Source of the DNA: Sphingosinicella sp. CPCC 101087
GTDB lineage: Bacteria > Pseudomonadota > Alphaproteobacteria > Sphingomonadales > Sphingomonadaceae
Direction: 5' to 3'
Assembly: GCF_004151485.1 (NCBI RefSeq)
Contig: NZ_SBFF01000005.1
Location: forward strand, 239,007 to 303,006
DNA length: 64,000 nucleotides
Shown: positions 34,815-44,448 of the stretch, piece by piece
How positions within the stretch are numbered: the first letter of the stretch is position 1
Layout: each line of letters starts with the position of its first letter
The notes under the pieces: generated by a model
Seen by the model: the letters and a program-made list of their open reading frames with translations, nothing else
The model's database searches: none
Told to the model about the DNA's origin: nothing
Program-made: the position numbers and the translations under genes

Positions 34815-35399
34815 TCAGGCCGCCTTGCGGCTTCCCGGCTTCACCGCCGGGATGTCCGCCAGCTCCGGCGGCAGGGCGTCTGCGGGATAGGTCGGGACCG
34901 TGACCGTCGCCAGGGTGAAGAAGGGACGGCCGAGGTCGGCCGCGCCGGCCGACCGATCGACCAGGGCCGCTGCCGCGACGACCTCGCCGCCCGCGGCCTC
35001 CACCGCCTCGATCGCTTCGCGGGACGAGAGGCCGGTGGTGACGACGTCCTCGACGAGCAGGACCTTCTGGCCCGGCCGGACCTCGAAGCCGCGCCGAAGC
35101 TCGAAGCGGCCGGTGGGACGTTCGACGAAGATCGCCTCCACGCCGAGCGCCCGTCCCATTTCGTGACCGATGATCACGCCGCCCATCGCCGGAGAGACGA
35201 CCAGCTCGATCTGGCTGCGCAGATCGCGCGGGATCGAAGCGGCCAGCGCCGTCGCCAGCCGCGAAGCCCGCATCGGATCCATCAGGACCCGAGCGCATTG
35301 CAGGTAGCGGCTGCTGTGCAGCCCCGAGGACAGGATGAAATGCCCTTCGAGCAGCGCGCCGGCGGCGCGGAATTCCGCGAGGACTTCCTCTTCGTTCAT
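34815..35399 (-). CDS. pyrE: Orotate phosphoribosyltransferase
   Basis: A 194-aa enzyme that joins orotate with PRPP to give OMP in pyrimidine synthesis. The substrate loop [35 protein letters not shown] and the PRPP-binding motif [11 protein letters not shown] are clear. ATG 35399 ([10 protein letters not shown]) is chosen over an upstream in-frame ATG near 35459 because GGGAAGC precedes it and the family starts here. It opens the pyrE-pdxJ-acpS-lepB transcript and is divergent from the cytochrome oxidase genes across 299 bp. Confidence 0.93.
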   Translation of the reverse strand: MNEEEVLAEFRAAGALLEGHFILSSGLHSSRYLQCARVLMDPMRASRLATALAASIPRDLRSQIELVVSPAMGGVIIGHEMGRALGVEAIFVERPTGRFELRRGFEVRPGQKVLLVEDVVTTGLSSREAIEAVEAAGGEVVAAAALVDRSAGAADLGRPFFTLATVTVPTYPADALPPELADIPAVKPGSRKAA

Positions 35400-35600
35400 T
35401 GCGCTTCCCGGATCATGGCCCGCCGACCGCCTGATAGGGAAGCCACCGCCGCGCATCAAGCGTCCAGGATCCGTGCCCGACCCGGCCCGCGCGAATCGGC
35501 GTTGCGCGAAAAAATCCCCAAGATTTCATGGATGTGCAGTGGGAATCCCGCTAGAAACCGGGCGCTTTTCCCCCTTGCCGCATAAGGCGGCGCAACATGC

Positions 35601-35629
35601 TTGAGGGACGGGAGGAGCCTGCCTATAAG
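35601..35629 (+). promoter_or_regulatory. Sigma-70-like promoter for coxB
   Basis: TTGAGG at 35601-35606 and TATAAG at 35624-35629 are separated by exactly 17 bp and lie 70 bp before the coxB start. This is the best consensus-like promoter seen in the pyrE/coxB intergenic region. Confidence 0.6.
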
Positions 35630-35698
35630 GCGCCCCGTCGCGCCGGCCCGGCGCTCGAATCCACCTGCCGTATTCGCCTGCGGCTCACAGGGGTTTAG

Positions 35699-36841
35699 AT
35701 GAGAACGCTTTTCAAGCTCTTCGCCATTGCCGCTGCCCTGGGGCTCGCCCCGGCTGCGGCGCTAGGCCAGGCTGCCGCGCCGACTCAGGCGCCGCCGGCC
35801 CTCCAGCCGGCCGCAACGCCGACCGACTCGATCAGCGCCCAGTCGCAGGCCCAGCCGGCGCAGCCGGAGCAGTCGAGCGATCCCGCTTTGGCCCCGACCA
35901 TCTCGACCGAGGAACCGAGCGACGCCCAGGTGGCCGAGTCGGTCACCTTCGCCAGCTCTGCCCGGTCCGAGATCGGCGTGGGCCAGCCCGACGGCCGGGC
36001 GGCGCTCCAGGACCAGTTCACGCCGATCGGCGAGGAAGCGGCCTGGTTCCACAACGTCATCCTGATGCCGGCCATCACGGCCATCACGCTGCTGGTCCTG
36101 GTCCTGCTCGCCTGGGTGATCATCCGCTATCGCCGCGCCGCCAATCCGACGCCGTCGCGCACCACCCACAACACGCTTCTCGAAGTGGCGTGGACGCTGG
36201 TGCCGGTGCTCATCCTGGTGGTGATCGCGGTGCCTTCGATCCGGCTGCTCGCCCACCAGTATTCGCCGCCCCAGGCGGACATCACGGTCAAGGCGATCGG
36301 CAACCAATGGTATTGGGAGTATGAATATCCCGATCTTGGCGTCCAGCTCGTCTCCAACATGCTCGAGGACGAGCAGGCCCAGGCCCGCGGCGAGCCGCGC
36401 CAGCTCGCGGTCGACGAGCGGATGGTGGTTCCGGCCGGAGCGACGGTGAAGGTGATCGTCACGTCGAACGACGTCATCCACGCCTGGGGAGTCCCGGCCT
36501 TCTGGACCAAGATCGACGCGGTTCCCGGAAGGCTGAACGAGACCTGGTTCAAGACGGACCGGCCCGGCATCTATTACGGCGTCTGCTACGAGCTTTGCGG
36601 CGTGCGTCACGGCTATATGCCTATCGCCGTCGAGGTCGTCCCGCCCGAGCAGTTCGCGGCCTGGGTCGCCTCCAAGGGCGGTACCATGCCCGGCGCGGCT
36701 CCCGCCCAACCGGCAGCCGCGGCGCAGCCGGCGGTCGCGGCCGGTGAGGCCACCGAGGCGACGCCCGCTCCCTCCAATACCGTCGAAGCTCCGGCGCAGC
36801 AGGCGCCGGTGCTCTCGCGCGAAAGCACCCAGACCGAATAA
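35699..36841 (+). CDS. coxB: Cytochrome c oxidase subunit II
   Basis: A 380-aa subunit carrying the CuA centre that takes electrons from cytochrome c. A signal peptide (1-25) is followed by an Ala/Pro/Gln-rich stretch to about residue 75, two transmembrane helices (about 120-142 and 160-180) and the cupredoxin domain at about 195-320. CuA ligands are in VIHAWGVPAF and CYELCGVRHGYM. A C-terminal Ala/Pro/Glu-rich tail of about 50 residues is extra. Both low-complexity tails make it longer than usual. AGGGG lies 5 nt before ATG 35699. First gene of the oxidase operon. Confidence 0.95.
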   Translation: MRTLFKLFAIAAALGLAPAAALGQAAAPTQAPPALQPAATPTDSISAQSQAQPAQPEQSSDPALAPTISTEEPSDAQVAESVTFASSARSEIGVGQPDGRAALQDQFTPIGEEAAWFHNVILMPAITAITLLVLVLLAWVIIRYRRAANPTPSRTTHNTLLEVAWTLVPVLILVVIAVPSIRLLAHQYSPPQADITVKAIGNQWYWEYEYPDLGVQLVSNMLEDEQAQARGEPRQLAVDERMVVPAGATVKVIVTSNDVIHAWGVPAFWTKIDAVPGRLNETWFKTDRPGIYYGVCYELCGVRHGYMPIAVEVVPPEQFAAWVASKGGTMPGAAPAQPAAAAQPAVAAGEATEATPAPSNTVEAPAQQAPVLSRESTQTE

Positions 36842-36856
36842 GGCGGCCAGACAGAT

Positions 36857-38530
36857 ATGACCGACACCACCGCTAACGCCGCCCATTTCGAGGCCAGCGC
36901 AAGCCACGCGCATCACGATGCGGACCACAAGCCGGGCTTCTTCGCTCGCTGGTTCATGTCGACCAACCACAAGGATATCGGGACGCTCTACCTGATCTTC
37001 GCGATCATCGCGGGGATCATCGGCGGCACCATTTCCGGCCTGATGCGCTGGGAGCTGGCCGAACCCGGCATCCAGTATCTCGAAGCCTGGGCGGGTGTCA
37101 TGAGTCCCGGCGCGACCTTCGACGAAGGCCTCCATCTGTGGAACGTGCTGATCACGGCGCATGGCCTCATCATGGTGTTCTTCATGGTGATGCCGGCGAT
37201 GATCGGCGGATTCGGCAACTGGTTCGTCCCGCTCATGATCGGCGCGCCCGACATGGCCTTCCCGCGGATGAACAACATCTCCTTCTGGCTGCTGCCGCCG
37301 GCCTTCATCATGCTCCTGGGCTCGGCCTTCGTTCCCGGCGGCAACGGCCTCGGCGCGGGCGTCGGCTGGACGGTCTATGCGCCGCTGTCGACCAGCGGAT
37401 CGAGCGGACCCGCGGTCGACATGGCGATCTTCGCGCTCCACCTTGCGGGCGCCTCGTCGATCCTCGGCGCTATCAACTTCATCACCACCATCTTCAACAT
37501 GCGGGCGCCGGGCATGACCCTGCACAAGATGCCGCTGTTCGTCTGGTCGGTGCTGGTCACCGCCTTCCTGCTGCTGCTGGCGCTGCCGGTGCTGGCCGGC
37601 GCGATCACCATGCTGCTGACCGACCGCAACTTCGGCACCCACTTCTTCGACGCGGCGGGCGGAGGCGACCCGGTCCTCTACCAGCACCTGTTCTGGTTCT
37701 TCGGCCATCCCGAGGTCTACATCATGATCCTGCCGGGCTTCGGCATGATCAGCCACATCGTCGCCACGTTCAGCCGCAAGCCGGTGTTCGGCTATCTCGG
37801 CATGGCCTATGCGATGGTCGCGATCGGCGTGATCGGCTTCGTCGTGTGGGCGCACCACATGTTCACGGTCGGCATGGACGTGAACACCAAGATGTACTTC
37901 ACGGCGGCCACGATGGTGATCGCGGTGCCGACCGGCATCAAGATCTTCAGCTGGATCGCCACCATGTGGGGCGGCTCGCTGACCTTCCAGACGCCGATGC
38001 TGTGGGCGCTGGGCTTTATCTTCATGTTCACCGTGGGCGGCGTCACCGGCGTCGTGCTCGCCAATGGCGGCATCGACACCTACATGCACGACACCTATTA
38101 TGTGGTGGCCCACTTCCACTATGTGCTGTCGCTCGGAGCCGTCTTCTCGCTGTTCGCGGGCTGGTACTACTGGTTCGGCAAGATGTGGGGCCGGCAGTAT
38201 AACGAGTTTCTCGGTCAGCTCCATTTCTGGCTGTTCTTCGTCGGCGTGAACATCGTCTTCTTCCCGATGCACTTCCTCGGAATGGACGGCATGCAGCGGC
38301 GCGTGCCCGATTATACCGACGCGTTCGCGTCCTGGAACGAGATCGTCTTCTACGGCTTCCTGCTGGTGATCGCCGGCATGGCGGTGTTCTTCATCAACAT
38401 CTTCTGGTCGCTGTTCGCGGGCAAGAAGATGCCGGACAATCCGTGGGGCGAGGGGGCGACGACGCTGGAATGGACCCTGTCCAGCCCGCCGCCGTTCCAC
38501 CAGTTCGAGACGCTGCCGAAGATCGACTGA
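36857..38530 (+). CDS. ctaD: Cytochrome c oxidase subunit I
   Basis: A 557-aa, 12-helix subunit with haem a and the a3-CuB site, which reduces O2 and pumps protons. Seen: the helix VI motif [16 protein letters not shown] with CuB His and cross-linked Tyr, the CuB His pair in [10 protein letters not shown], the haem His pair in [15 protein letters not shown], and the K- and D-channel positions ([20 protein letters not shown]). It is complete and of the aa3 (type A1) kind. It follows coxB by 15 bp. Confidence 0.97.
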   Translation: MTDTTANAAHFEASASHAHHDADHKPGFFARWFMSTNHKDIGTLYLIFAIIAGIIGGTISGLMRWELAEPGIQYLEAWAGVMSPGATFDEGLHLWNVLITAHGLIMVFFMVMPAMIGGFGNWFVPLMIGAPDMAFPRMNNISFWLLPPAFIMLLGSAFVPGGNGLGAGVGWTVYAPLSTSGSSGPAVDMAIFALHLAGASSILGAINFITTIFNMRAPGMTLHKMPLFVWSVLVTAFLLLLALPVLAGAITMLLTDRNFGTHFFDAAGGGDPVLYQHLFWFFGHPEVYIMILPGFGMISHIVATFSRKPVFGYLGMAYAMVAIGVIGFVVWAHHMFTVGMDVNTKMYFTAATMVIAVPTGIKIFSWIATMWGGSLTFQTPMLWALGFIFMFTVGGVTGVVLANGGIDTYMHDTYYVVAHFHYVLSLGAVFSLFAGWYYWFGKMWGRQYNEFLGQLHFWLFFVGVNIVFFPMHFLGMDGMQRRVPDYTDAFASWNEIVFYGFLLVIAGMAVFFINIFWSLFAGKKMPDNPWGEGATTLEWTLSSPPPFHQFETLPKID

Positions 38531-38539
38531 TCGCGTGTG

Positions 38540-38632
38540 CCCTCCCGTCCGCGGGAGGGGAAAGGGGGCTGAGAAGGCATGGCGGCACGCATGCCCACCC
38601 CTGCATCCCCTCCCGCTCGCGGGCGGGGAGGA
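38540..38632. repeat. GC-rich double-hairpin intergenic repeat
   Basis: CCCTCCCGTCCGCGGGAGGG (38540-38559) and CCCCTCCCGCTCGCGGGCGG (from 38607) are two stem-loops flanking a spacer with GGCGGCACGCATGCCCACCC. This kind of CCCTCCCGC...GCGGGAGGG unit with a GGCATGCGTGCC-type spacer is frequent between genes in Sphingomonadales. It separates ctaD from ctaB and its right end supplies the GGGGAGG closest to the ctaB start. Confidence 0.65.
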
Positions 38633-38644
38633 AAAGAGCAAAGA

Positions 38645-39553
38645 ATGACGACGACGACCGCAACCCCCCGGACGCTTCCTGCCGAATGGCGGGACTTCGT
38701 CGAATTGACCAAGCCGAAGGTGATGCGCCTGGTGGTGTTCACCGGCCTGTGCGGTCTGCTCGCCGCGCCGGTGACGATGCACCCCGTCCTCGCCTTCACC
38801 GCCGTCTTGTGCATCGCCCTGGGCGCCGGCGCGGCGGGGGCGCTCAATCAATGGTACGAGTCCGACATCGACGCGGTGATGAAGCGCACCCGGTCGCGGC
38901 CGTTGCCGGCAGGACGAATGGACCGCGAATCCGCTCTGCATTTCGGAGTCGGGCTGGGGATCTTCTCGGTCCTGCTGATGGGATTGGCGACCAACTGGTT
39001 CGCCGCCGGCGTGCTCGCCGTCTCCATCCTGTTCTATGTCCTGGTCTATACGGTGTGGCTGAAGCGCCGCACGCCGCAGAACATCGTCATCGGCGGCGCC
39101 GCCGGCGCCTTTCCACCCCTGGTGGGCTGGGCCGCGGCGACCGGCCAGGCGGACCTGCTCCCCTTGCTCCTGTTCGCCATCGTCTTCCTGTGGACGCCGC
39201 CGCATTTCTGGGCGCTGTCGATGTTCGTCCGCTCTGACTATGCGAAAGCGGGCGTGCCGATGCTGCCGGTGGTCGCCGGCGTGGGGGCGACGCGCGTGCA
39301 GATCGTGCTCTACAGCCTGCCGATGGCGGCGGCCGCGGTGGCGCCCTGGCCGCTCGGCCTTGCCGGCGCGGTCTACGGTCTCGCCGCCGTGGCGTTCAGC
39401 CTGATCTTCCTCGCGCTCGCGTTCAGGGTGCTCGTCAACCGTTCCGCCGAGCCGGCGGAGATGAAGCCGGAGAAGCAGCTCTTCGCTTTCTCGATCCTGT
39501 ATCTCTTCGTGCTGTTCGGCGCGCTCGTCGCCGACAAGCTGCTGATGCCATGA
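38645..39553 (+). CDS. ctaB: Protohaem IX farnesyltransferase (haem O synthase)
   Basis: A 302-aa UbiA-family membrane enzyme with about nine helices that makes haem O, the precursor of haem A for the oxidase. The Asp-rich motif [20 protein letters not shown] and the second loop [20 protein letters not shown] are intact. The start ATG 38645 ([11 protein letters not shown]) is preferred over 38579, which lies inside the repeat. It overlaps the next small ORF by ATGA. Confidence 0.94.
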   Translation: MTTTTATPRTLPAEWRDFVELTKPKVMRLVVFTGLCGLLAAPVTMHPVLAFTAVLCIALGAGAAGALNQWYESDIDAVMKRTRSRPLPAGRMDRESALHFGVGLGIFSVLLMGLATNWFAAGVLAVSILFYVLVYTVWLKRRTPQNIVIGGAAGAFPPLVGWAAATGQADLLPLLLFAIVFLWTPPHFWALSMFVRSDYAKAGVPMLPVVAGVGATRVQIVLYSLPMAAAAVAPWPLGLAGAVYGLAAVAFSLIFLALAFRVLVNRSAEPAEMKPEKQLFAFSILYLFVLFGALVADKLLMP

Positions 39554-39684
39554 GCGCGCCCGACCCCGACACCGACGAGATCCGCCGACGTCAGCGCGCC
39601 CGAGCGATCGTGATGGGGCTGGCGCTGGGCGGCTTCGTCATCCTGCTCTATTTCATCACCATTGCGAGGATGGGCGCACAATGA
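39550..39684 (+). CDS. Small membrane protein, CoxF-like
   Basis: A 44-aa [22 protein letters not shown], then one transmembrane helix ([20 protein letters not shown]) and RMGAQ. It starts inside the ctaB stop (ATGA) and its own TGA overlaps the ctaG start (ATGA), so it is tightly coupled to both. Many alphaproteobacteria have a short single-helix gene, often called coxF, at exactly this position. It may be a small oxidase subunit or assembly factor; its role is not established. Confidence 0.85.
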   Translation: MSAPDPDTDEIRRRQRARAIVMGLALGGFVILLYFITIARMGAQ

Positions 39685-40235
39685 GGGCGGATGTCGCGCA
39701 TCGGAACGGCCGGACCGCCGCGATCGCGGCGCTCATCGCCATAGCCATGGTCGGCCTCGCCTTCGCGAGCGTGCCGCTCTACCGGATCTTCTGCCAAGTC
39801 ACCGGCTTCGCCGGGACGACCCAGCGCGCCGAGGCCGATGCCGTGCCCGGCGCGGTCGGGCGGATGATCAGCGTGCGCTTCGACGCCAATACCTCGTCGG
39901 CTTTGCCCTGGACGTTCGAACCGGTCGACACGCACCGCCGCGTCGCCATCGGGGCGCGCAACATCGCGCTCTACACGGCGCGCAACGAATCGGACCGGCC
40001 GGTCACCGGCACGGCGACGTTCAACGTGACCCCGACCCAGGCGGGGCAATATTTCTCGAAGATCCAGTGCTTCTGCTTCACCGAGCAGACCCTGTCGCCG
40101 GGCCAGGAAGTGCGCATGCCGGTGATCTTCTTCGTCGACCCGGCGATCCTGGACGATCCGGACGCGCGCGACATCAGCGAGATCACCCTTTCCTACACCT
40201 TTTACCCCGTGGACCAGCCCGAGGCTGGCAGCTAG
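39681..40235 (+). CDS. ctaG: Cytochrome c oxidase assembly protein CtaG/Cox11
   Basis: A 184-aa copper chaperone that delivers Cu to CuB of subunit I. One N-terminal transmembrane helix (about 14-35) anchors an immunoglobulin-like periplasmic domain with the copper motif KIQCFCFTEQ; VPLYRIFCQVTGFAGTTQ follows the helix, as in Cox11. The ATG overlaps the preceding small ORF. Complete. Confidence 0.95.
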   Translation: MRADVAHRNGRTAAIAALIAIAMVGLAFASVPLYRIFCQVTGFAGTTQRAEADAVPGAVGRMISVRFDANTSSALPWTFEPVDTHRRVAIGARNIALYTARNESDRPVTGTATFNVTPTQAGQYFSKIQCFCFTEQTLSPGQEVRMPVIFFVDPAILDDPDARDISEITLSYTFYPVDQPEAGS

Positions 40236-40295
40236 AGACCTTCACCGCCGGGCGGCGGCCGCCGACCCGCTGAAAGAGAGAATAGGGACGTAAGA

Positions 40296-41111
40296 ATGGC
40301 CGGAGCGAAGAACCATCCCTACCACATCCTACCGCCCAGCGTGTGGCCGCTGGTCGGCTCCGTGTCGGCGCTGGTGTTGTTCGGCGGGCTCGTCATGTGG
40401 ATGCACGACAATCCGTTCGGCACCTACCTGTTCTTCGCCGGCGTCCTCGGCGTGATCTTCACGATGTTCAGCTGGTGGGCCGACGTGATCCGGGAGGCGC
40501 ATTCGGGCGATCACACGCCGATCGTCCAGCTCCACCTGCGCTACGGCATGATCCTGTTCATCGCTTCCGAAGTGATGTTCTTCGTCGCCTGGTTCTGGGC
40601 CTATTTCAACGCAGCGCTCTTTCCGCCGGAGGTCGATGCCGTCGGCGGGGTCTGGCCGCCCGAGGGCATGCATGTCATGGACCCGTTCGGCTGGCCGCTG
40701 CTCAACACCCTGATCCTGCTCTGCTCGGGGACGACCGTCACCTGGGCGCACCATTCGCTGATCCACGGCGACCGGCGCGGCCTCATCAACGGTCTGTGGG
40801 CGACGATCGGGCTCGGCGTCATCTTCACCGGCGTTCAGGCCTACGAGTATCTGCACGCGCCGTTCGGCTTCACCGACAACATCTACACGTCGGCCTTCTA
40901 CATGGCGACGGGCTTCCACGGCGCCCATGTCATCATCGGCACGATCTTCCTGATCGTCTGCCTGGCGCGCGCCTACAAGGGACACTTCACCCCGACCCAG
41001 CATTTCGGCTTCGAGGCGGCCGCCTGGTATTGGCATTTCGTCGACGTCGTCTGGCTGTTCCTGTTCCTGTGCATCTATATCTGGGGCGGCTGGGGCGCCG
41101 AATATCACTAA
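40296..41111 (+). CDS. coxC: Cytochrome c oxidase subunit III
   Basis: A 271-aa, seven-helix subunit. It has [18 protein letters not shown] at the N-terminus, the [20 protein letters not shown] segment in the form [17 protein letters not shown], and [13 protein letters not shown] and [16 protein letters not shown] near the end, all typical. It stabilises subunit I and the proton uptake path. It lies 60 bp after ctaG and is followed by a strong intrinsic terminator. Confidence 0.96.
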   Translation: MAGAKNHPYHILPPSVWPLVGSVSALVLFGGLVMWMHDNPFGTYLFFAGVLGVIFTMFSWWADVIREAHSGDHTPIVQLHLRYGMILFIASEVMFFVAWFWAYFNAALFPPEVDAVGGVWPPEGMHVMDPFGWPLLNTLILLCSGTTVTWAHHSLIHGDRRGLINGLWATIGLGVIFTGVQAYEYLHAPFGFTDNIYTSAFYMATGFHGAHVIIGTIFLIVCLARAYKGHFTPTQHFGFEAAAWYWHFVDVVWLFLFLCIYIWGGWGAEYH

Positions 41112-41144
41112 GCTTCGCCGCGGGCTTCGGCCGGTGAAAATTCC

Positions 41145-41176
41145 GGGGCTCCTGCTGGGAAGCAGGGGCCCCTTTT
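41145..41176 (+). terminator. Intrinsic terminator after coxC
   Basis: GGGGCTCCTGCT (41145-41156) pairs with AGCAGGGGCCCC (41161-41172; one G-U pair) around GGGA, followed by TTTT. It lies 33 bp after coxC and 15 bp before the DUF983 start, so it marks the main end of the oxidase transcript, with read-through into DUF983-SURF1 likely. Confidence 0.85.
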
Positions 41177-41191
41177 CCCATATGCAAGCCC

Positions 41192-41563
41192 ATGGATACT
41201 GACATCCGGCCGCTCGCAACGGCGCTGCGGGGCGGCTGCCCGCGCTGCGGCAATAGCGGCCTGTTCGCCGGCCTCGTCACCTTCGCGCCCCGATGCCGTG
41301 CCTGCGGGCTGGACTTCCAGTCCTTCAACGTCGGCGACGGCCCGGCTGCTTTCCTGATCTTCATCGTCGGCGGCATAGTCGTCGCGCTCGCCATCCTGAC
41401 CGAGCTCTCCGCATCGCCGCCCTGGTGGATCCATGTCCTGCTCTGGCTGCCGCTCACAATCGTGCTGACGCTGAGTCTGCTGCGGCTTTCCAAGGCGGCC
41501 CTGCTCGCGCTCGAATATCGCCATCGCGCGCGCGAGGGACGAATCAAGCGGGAGGAATCGTGA
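41192..41563 (+). CDS. DUF983 membrane protein
   Basis: A 123-aa protein. Two CxxC pairs (GCPRCGNSGLF and CRACGLDF) form a probable zinc ribbon at residues 15-40, followed by two transmembrane helices (about 55-75 and 82-102). DUF983 genes sit beside coxC and surf1 in many alphaproteobacteria and are thought to act in oxidase biogenesis, but the mechanism is unknown. Its stop overlaps the SURF1 GTG start. Confidence 0.9.
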   Translation: MDTDIRPLATALRGGCPRCGNSGLFAGLVTFAPRCRACGLDFQSFNVGDGPAAFLIFIVGGIVVALAILTELSASPPWWIHVLLWLPLTIVLTLSLLRLSKAALLALEYRHRAREGRIKREES

Positions 41564-42168
41564 AGCGAATCCCGATCGTCGCGACGCTCCTGGTCGCCGC
41601 CGCGGTGGCGACCATGATCGGCCTTGGCTTCTGGCAGCTCCAGCGCGCCGAATGGAAGGACCGAATGCTCGCCGATTATGCCGCCGCCGCGGCCCTTCCG
41701 GCCCTCGACCTCGATCCGTTGCTGGCGCGGGGTAGCGCGGACCTGCCGACGCTCGCTTTCCGGCGGGTTCTGGTCACCTGCCGGGCGCGGGATGCGGCGC
41801 CGGACCTTCGCGGCGGTCGCAGCCGAAACGATCAGGGTGCCGGCGGCTACAGCTATTTCGTGCCGTGCCGCCCCGGAGCGCAGGGTCTCGCCGGGCGCCT
41901 GGTGGTCAACGCCGGCTGGTCGCCGCTTCCCGACGATCGCCGGAGGATCACGCTGGACGGAATCGTGGCCGGGACTCTGGGCTCGGCCGAGGCGGAGGGG
42001 CCGATCGTGCTCACCAGCGCCTCCGCCGTGCCGCCGCTCGTGCCGAGCGCTTCGCCCACGATCGAGCAGATCCCCAACAATCACCTCGCCTACGCCTCTC
42101 AATGGTTCTTCTTCGCGGCGGCGGCGGCGGCGATCTACTGGCTCGCGCTCCGGCGGCGGGGGGGCTGA
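41560..42168 (+). CDS. SURF1-family oxidase assembly protein
   Basis: A 202-aa protein with two transmembrane helices (about 6-26 and 179-196) bracketing a periplasmic domain. The family marks LGFWQLQRAEWK, VNAGWSP and YASQWFFFA are present. In Paracoccus and Rhodobacter, Surf1 aids haem a insertion into subunit I. The GTG start at 41560 has GGGAGGA and overlaps the DUF983 stop. It is slightly shorter than typical SURF1 because of a compact N-terminus. Confidence 0.9.
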   Translation: MKRIPIVATLLVAAAVATMIGLGFWQLQRAEWKDRMLADYAAAAALPALDLDPLLARGSADLPTLAFRRVLVTCRARDAAPDLRGGRSRNDQGAGGYSYFVPCRPGAQGLAGRLVVNAGWSPLPDDRRRITLDGIVAGTLGSAEAEGPIVLTSASAVPPLVPSASPTIEQIPNNHLAYASQWFFFAAAAAAIYWLALRRRGG

Positions 42169-42253
42169 CCGTCCTCGGTCCCCTGCGGTTCCGGCCGAAG
42201 CAGACGCTAGCATCCTTGCAGCCCTCCCTCCCGCATCCTAGGTGGGAGCGCTC

Positions 42254-43480
42254 ATGATGCACCTTACCGTCCTGGCGAACGGCCTTTGCGTCGCGTCCCG
42301 CCGCATGCCCAGCGTGGAGACCGTCGCGGTGGGCCTCTATGCCGATGCCGGATCGCGCCACGAGCCGGCGCGGGTCAATGGCGTCGCCCATCTTTTCGAG
42401 CATATGCTGTTCAAGGGCGCGGGCGGCCGATCGGCGCGGGAGATCAGCGAAGCGATCGAGGATGTCGGCGGCGACCTCAACGCCGCGACCGACCGTGAGG
42501 GAACGAGCTTTACCGCGTCGCTGCTGGCCGAGCATCTCCCACTGGGGATAGAGCTCCTTTCCGACATGGTGCTGCACCCGCATTTCGATTCCACGGAGCT
42601 GGAACGCGAGAAGGAGGTGGTGCTGCAGGAGCTCGCCGAGGCCCGCGACACGCCCTCGGACATCATCTTCGACGAACTCTGGGCCGCCGCCTTTCCCGAT
42701 CAGCCGATCGGCCGGTCGGTTCTGGGCGACGAAGCGAGCATCGCCGCGATCACGGCCGACGACCTCCACCAATGGCGCGGCGGCCTGTATCGCAGCGGCA
42801 GCCTCTATCTCGTGGCTGCGGGCAAGGTCGATCATGATACGCTGGTCCGGCTTGCGGAAAAGCATTTCGCCGGTCTTCCCGAAGGCGTGATCGATGCGGC
42901 CGAACCTGCGCGGTTCGCCGGCGGCCGCCGCACCGGCCGGACGCGTGCCGATCAGGCTCACCTCGCATCGGCTTATGCGGGTCCGGCGCAGACCGACCCG
43001 GATTATTATGCCGCGCGCCTGTTTGCCGACCTGGTCGGCGGCGGAGCCTCGTCGCGCCTGTTCCAGGCGGTCCGTGAGGATCGCGGGATGGCTTATTCGG
43101 TATGGGCGTCGCTCCATCCCTATCGCGATACCGGAATCTTCCATGTCTACGCCGCGACGGCCCGGCGCGAGGCGGCCGCGGCCGCGGCCCTGATCGAGGA
43201 GGTGGTCGCCGAAGCGGTCGAAGGCGCAACGCCGCGCGAGCTCGAACGCGCCCGCATGCAGGCCAAGGCAGGGCTGCTCATGTCGCTGGAAAGCAGCTGG
43301 GGGCAGGCCGCCTATGTCGCCCGGCAGCTCTCGGTCCACGGTCGCCTGGTCGAGCCCGCCGAGGTGGTTCGCGACCTCGAGCGGGTGACGCTGGACCAGG
43401 TGCGGGCGGCGGGCGCGCGGATGCTCGCCGGTCCGCGTGCGAGCGCCACGATCGGCCTGCCCGCGGTCCGGGCCGCGTGA
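42254..43480 (+). CDS. M16-family metallopeptidase (pitrilysin/MPP-like)
   Basis: A 408-aa zinc peptidase of the single-chain M16B type. The inverted zincin motif is HLFEHMLFKG (HxxEH), with the distal Glu in QELAEARDTPSD. Two M16 domains span about 10-150 and 160-335. The start ATG 42254 has GGGAGCG 3 nt upstream; 42242 (GTG) is an alternative. It lies 85 bp after SURF1, where threonine synthase is often found in related genomes; here thrC is absent. Likely soluble peptidase for short peptides; cell location uncertain because there is no signal peptide. Confidence 0.9.
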   Translation: MMHLTVLANGLCVASRRMPSVETVAVGLYADAGSRHEPARVNGVAHLFEHMLFKGAGGRSAREISEAIEDVGGDLNAATDREGTSFTASLLAEHLPLGIELLSDMVLHPHFDSTELEREKEVVLQELAEARDTPSDIIFDELWAAAFPDQPIGRSVLGDEASIAAITADDLHQWRGGLYRSGSLYLVAAGKVDHDTLVRLAEKHFAGLPEGVIDAAEPARFAGGRRTGRTRADQAHLASAYAGPAQTDPDYYAARLFADLVGGGASSRLFQAVREDRGMAYSVWASLHPYRDTGIFHVYAATARREAAAAAALIEEVVAEAVEGATPRELERARMQAKAGLLMSLESSWGQAAYVARQLSVHGRLVEPAEVVRDLERVTLDQVRAAGARMLAGPRASATIGLPAVRAA

Positions 43481-44352
43481 CCTTCTCTTTATTGGTCGCC
43501 GAGCCCTGGGCCGACTACGCCCTGGTCGATTCCGGCCATGGCCGGAAGCTCGAGCGCTACGGATCCTATCGATTCATCCGGCCCGAGCCGCAGGCGATGT
43601 GGGCGCCCGCCGCGGACGACTGGGATGCCGACGGCGAGTTCGTGCCGGGATCGGACGAGGAAGGCGGCGGCCGCTGGCAGTTCGCCCGCCCGGTGCCTCG
43701 CGAAGGCTGGAATCTGGGCTGGGAGGAGGTTCGCTTCCGGGCCCAGTGCACGCCTTTCCGTCATCTCGCATTCTTTCCCGACATGGCGCCGCAATGGGCA
43801 TGGATGCGCGAGCGGCTCGGCGCAGGCCCGTCGGGGCAGGCCGAGGCGCTGAACCTGTTCGGCTATACCGGCGTGGGGACGCTGGCCATGGCGGCCGCCG
43901 GCGCGCGGCTGGTCCATGTCGATGCGTCGAAGAAGTCGGTCGAGGCGGGCAAGGCCAATGCCGCCTTGTCGGGCATGGCGGACCGGCCGATCCGCTGGCT
44001 GGTCGACGATGCCGCCAAGTTCACCGCGCGCGAGGTGCGCCGCGGCCGCCGCTATGACGGGATCATTCTCGATCCGCCCAAATATGGCCGGGGCCCCGAA
44101 GGCGAGGTGTGGCGGCTGGAGGAAGACCTTCCGGGCCTGATCGCCGACTGTCGGCGGCTGCTCGACACGGACAGCCGCTTCCTCGTTCTCACCGTCTATG
44201 CGGTGCGCATGTCGGCATTGGCGATCGGCGAGCTGCTGGGCCAGGCCCTCGGCAACCTGGGCGGACGGATAGACTATGGCGAGATGGCCGTGCGCGAGGA
44301 AAAGAGGGGGCTCCTGCTCCCGACGGCGATCTTCGCACGGTGGAGCCTCTAG
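43477..44352 (+). CDS. Class I SAM-dependent methyltransferase (RlmI-like)
   Basis: A 291-aa methyltransferase. The SAM site is LNLFGYTGVGTLAMAAAGARLVHVDASKKSVE in two parts and the catalytic-region motif is IILDPPKYGRGPEGEVW, as in 23S rRNA (cytosine-C5) methyltransferases of the RlmI type and their shorter relatives. The PUA domain of RlmI is absent. The GTG start overlaps the M16 stop (GTGA), so the two are coupled. The RNA target is not predictable. Confidence 0.85.
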   Translation: MTFSLLVAEPWADYALVDSGHGRKLERYGSYRFIRPEPQAMWAPAADDWDADGEFVPGSDEEGGGRWQFARPVPREGWNLGWEEVRFRAQCTPFRHLAFFPDMAPQWAWMRERLGAGPSGQAEALNLFGYTGVGTLAMAAAGARLVHVDASKKSVEAGKANAALSGMADRPIRWLVDDAAKFTAREVRRGRRYDGIILDPPKYGRGPEGEVWRLEEDLPGLIADCRRLLDTDSRFLVLTVYAVRMSALAIGELLGQALGNLGGRIDYGEMAVREEKRGLLLPTAIFARWSL

Positions 44353-44448
44353 TTCCTTTCCCGGGCGTCGGAGGACAAGGGGGGATCGTCTCAGCTCCGC
44401 CGGATAGCGGGCAAGGAACCGATTCCCTTCGCGCACGGTTTGGCCGCC

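Noticed and set aside
38540..38632. Possible CRISPR unit
   Set aside because: Only two imperfect inverted hairpins with no regular repeat-spacer order; it is an intergenic repeat.
35762..39205. Minus-strand open frame of about 1147 codons opposite coxB-ctaD-ctaB
   Set aside because: Antisense shadow of three conserved oxidase genes with no family features.
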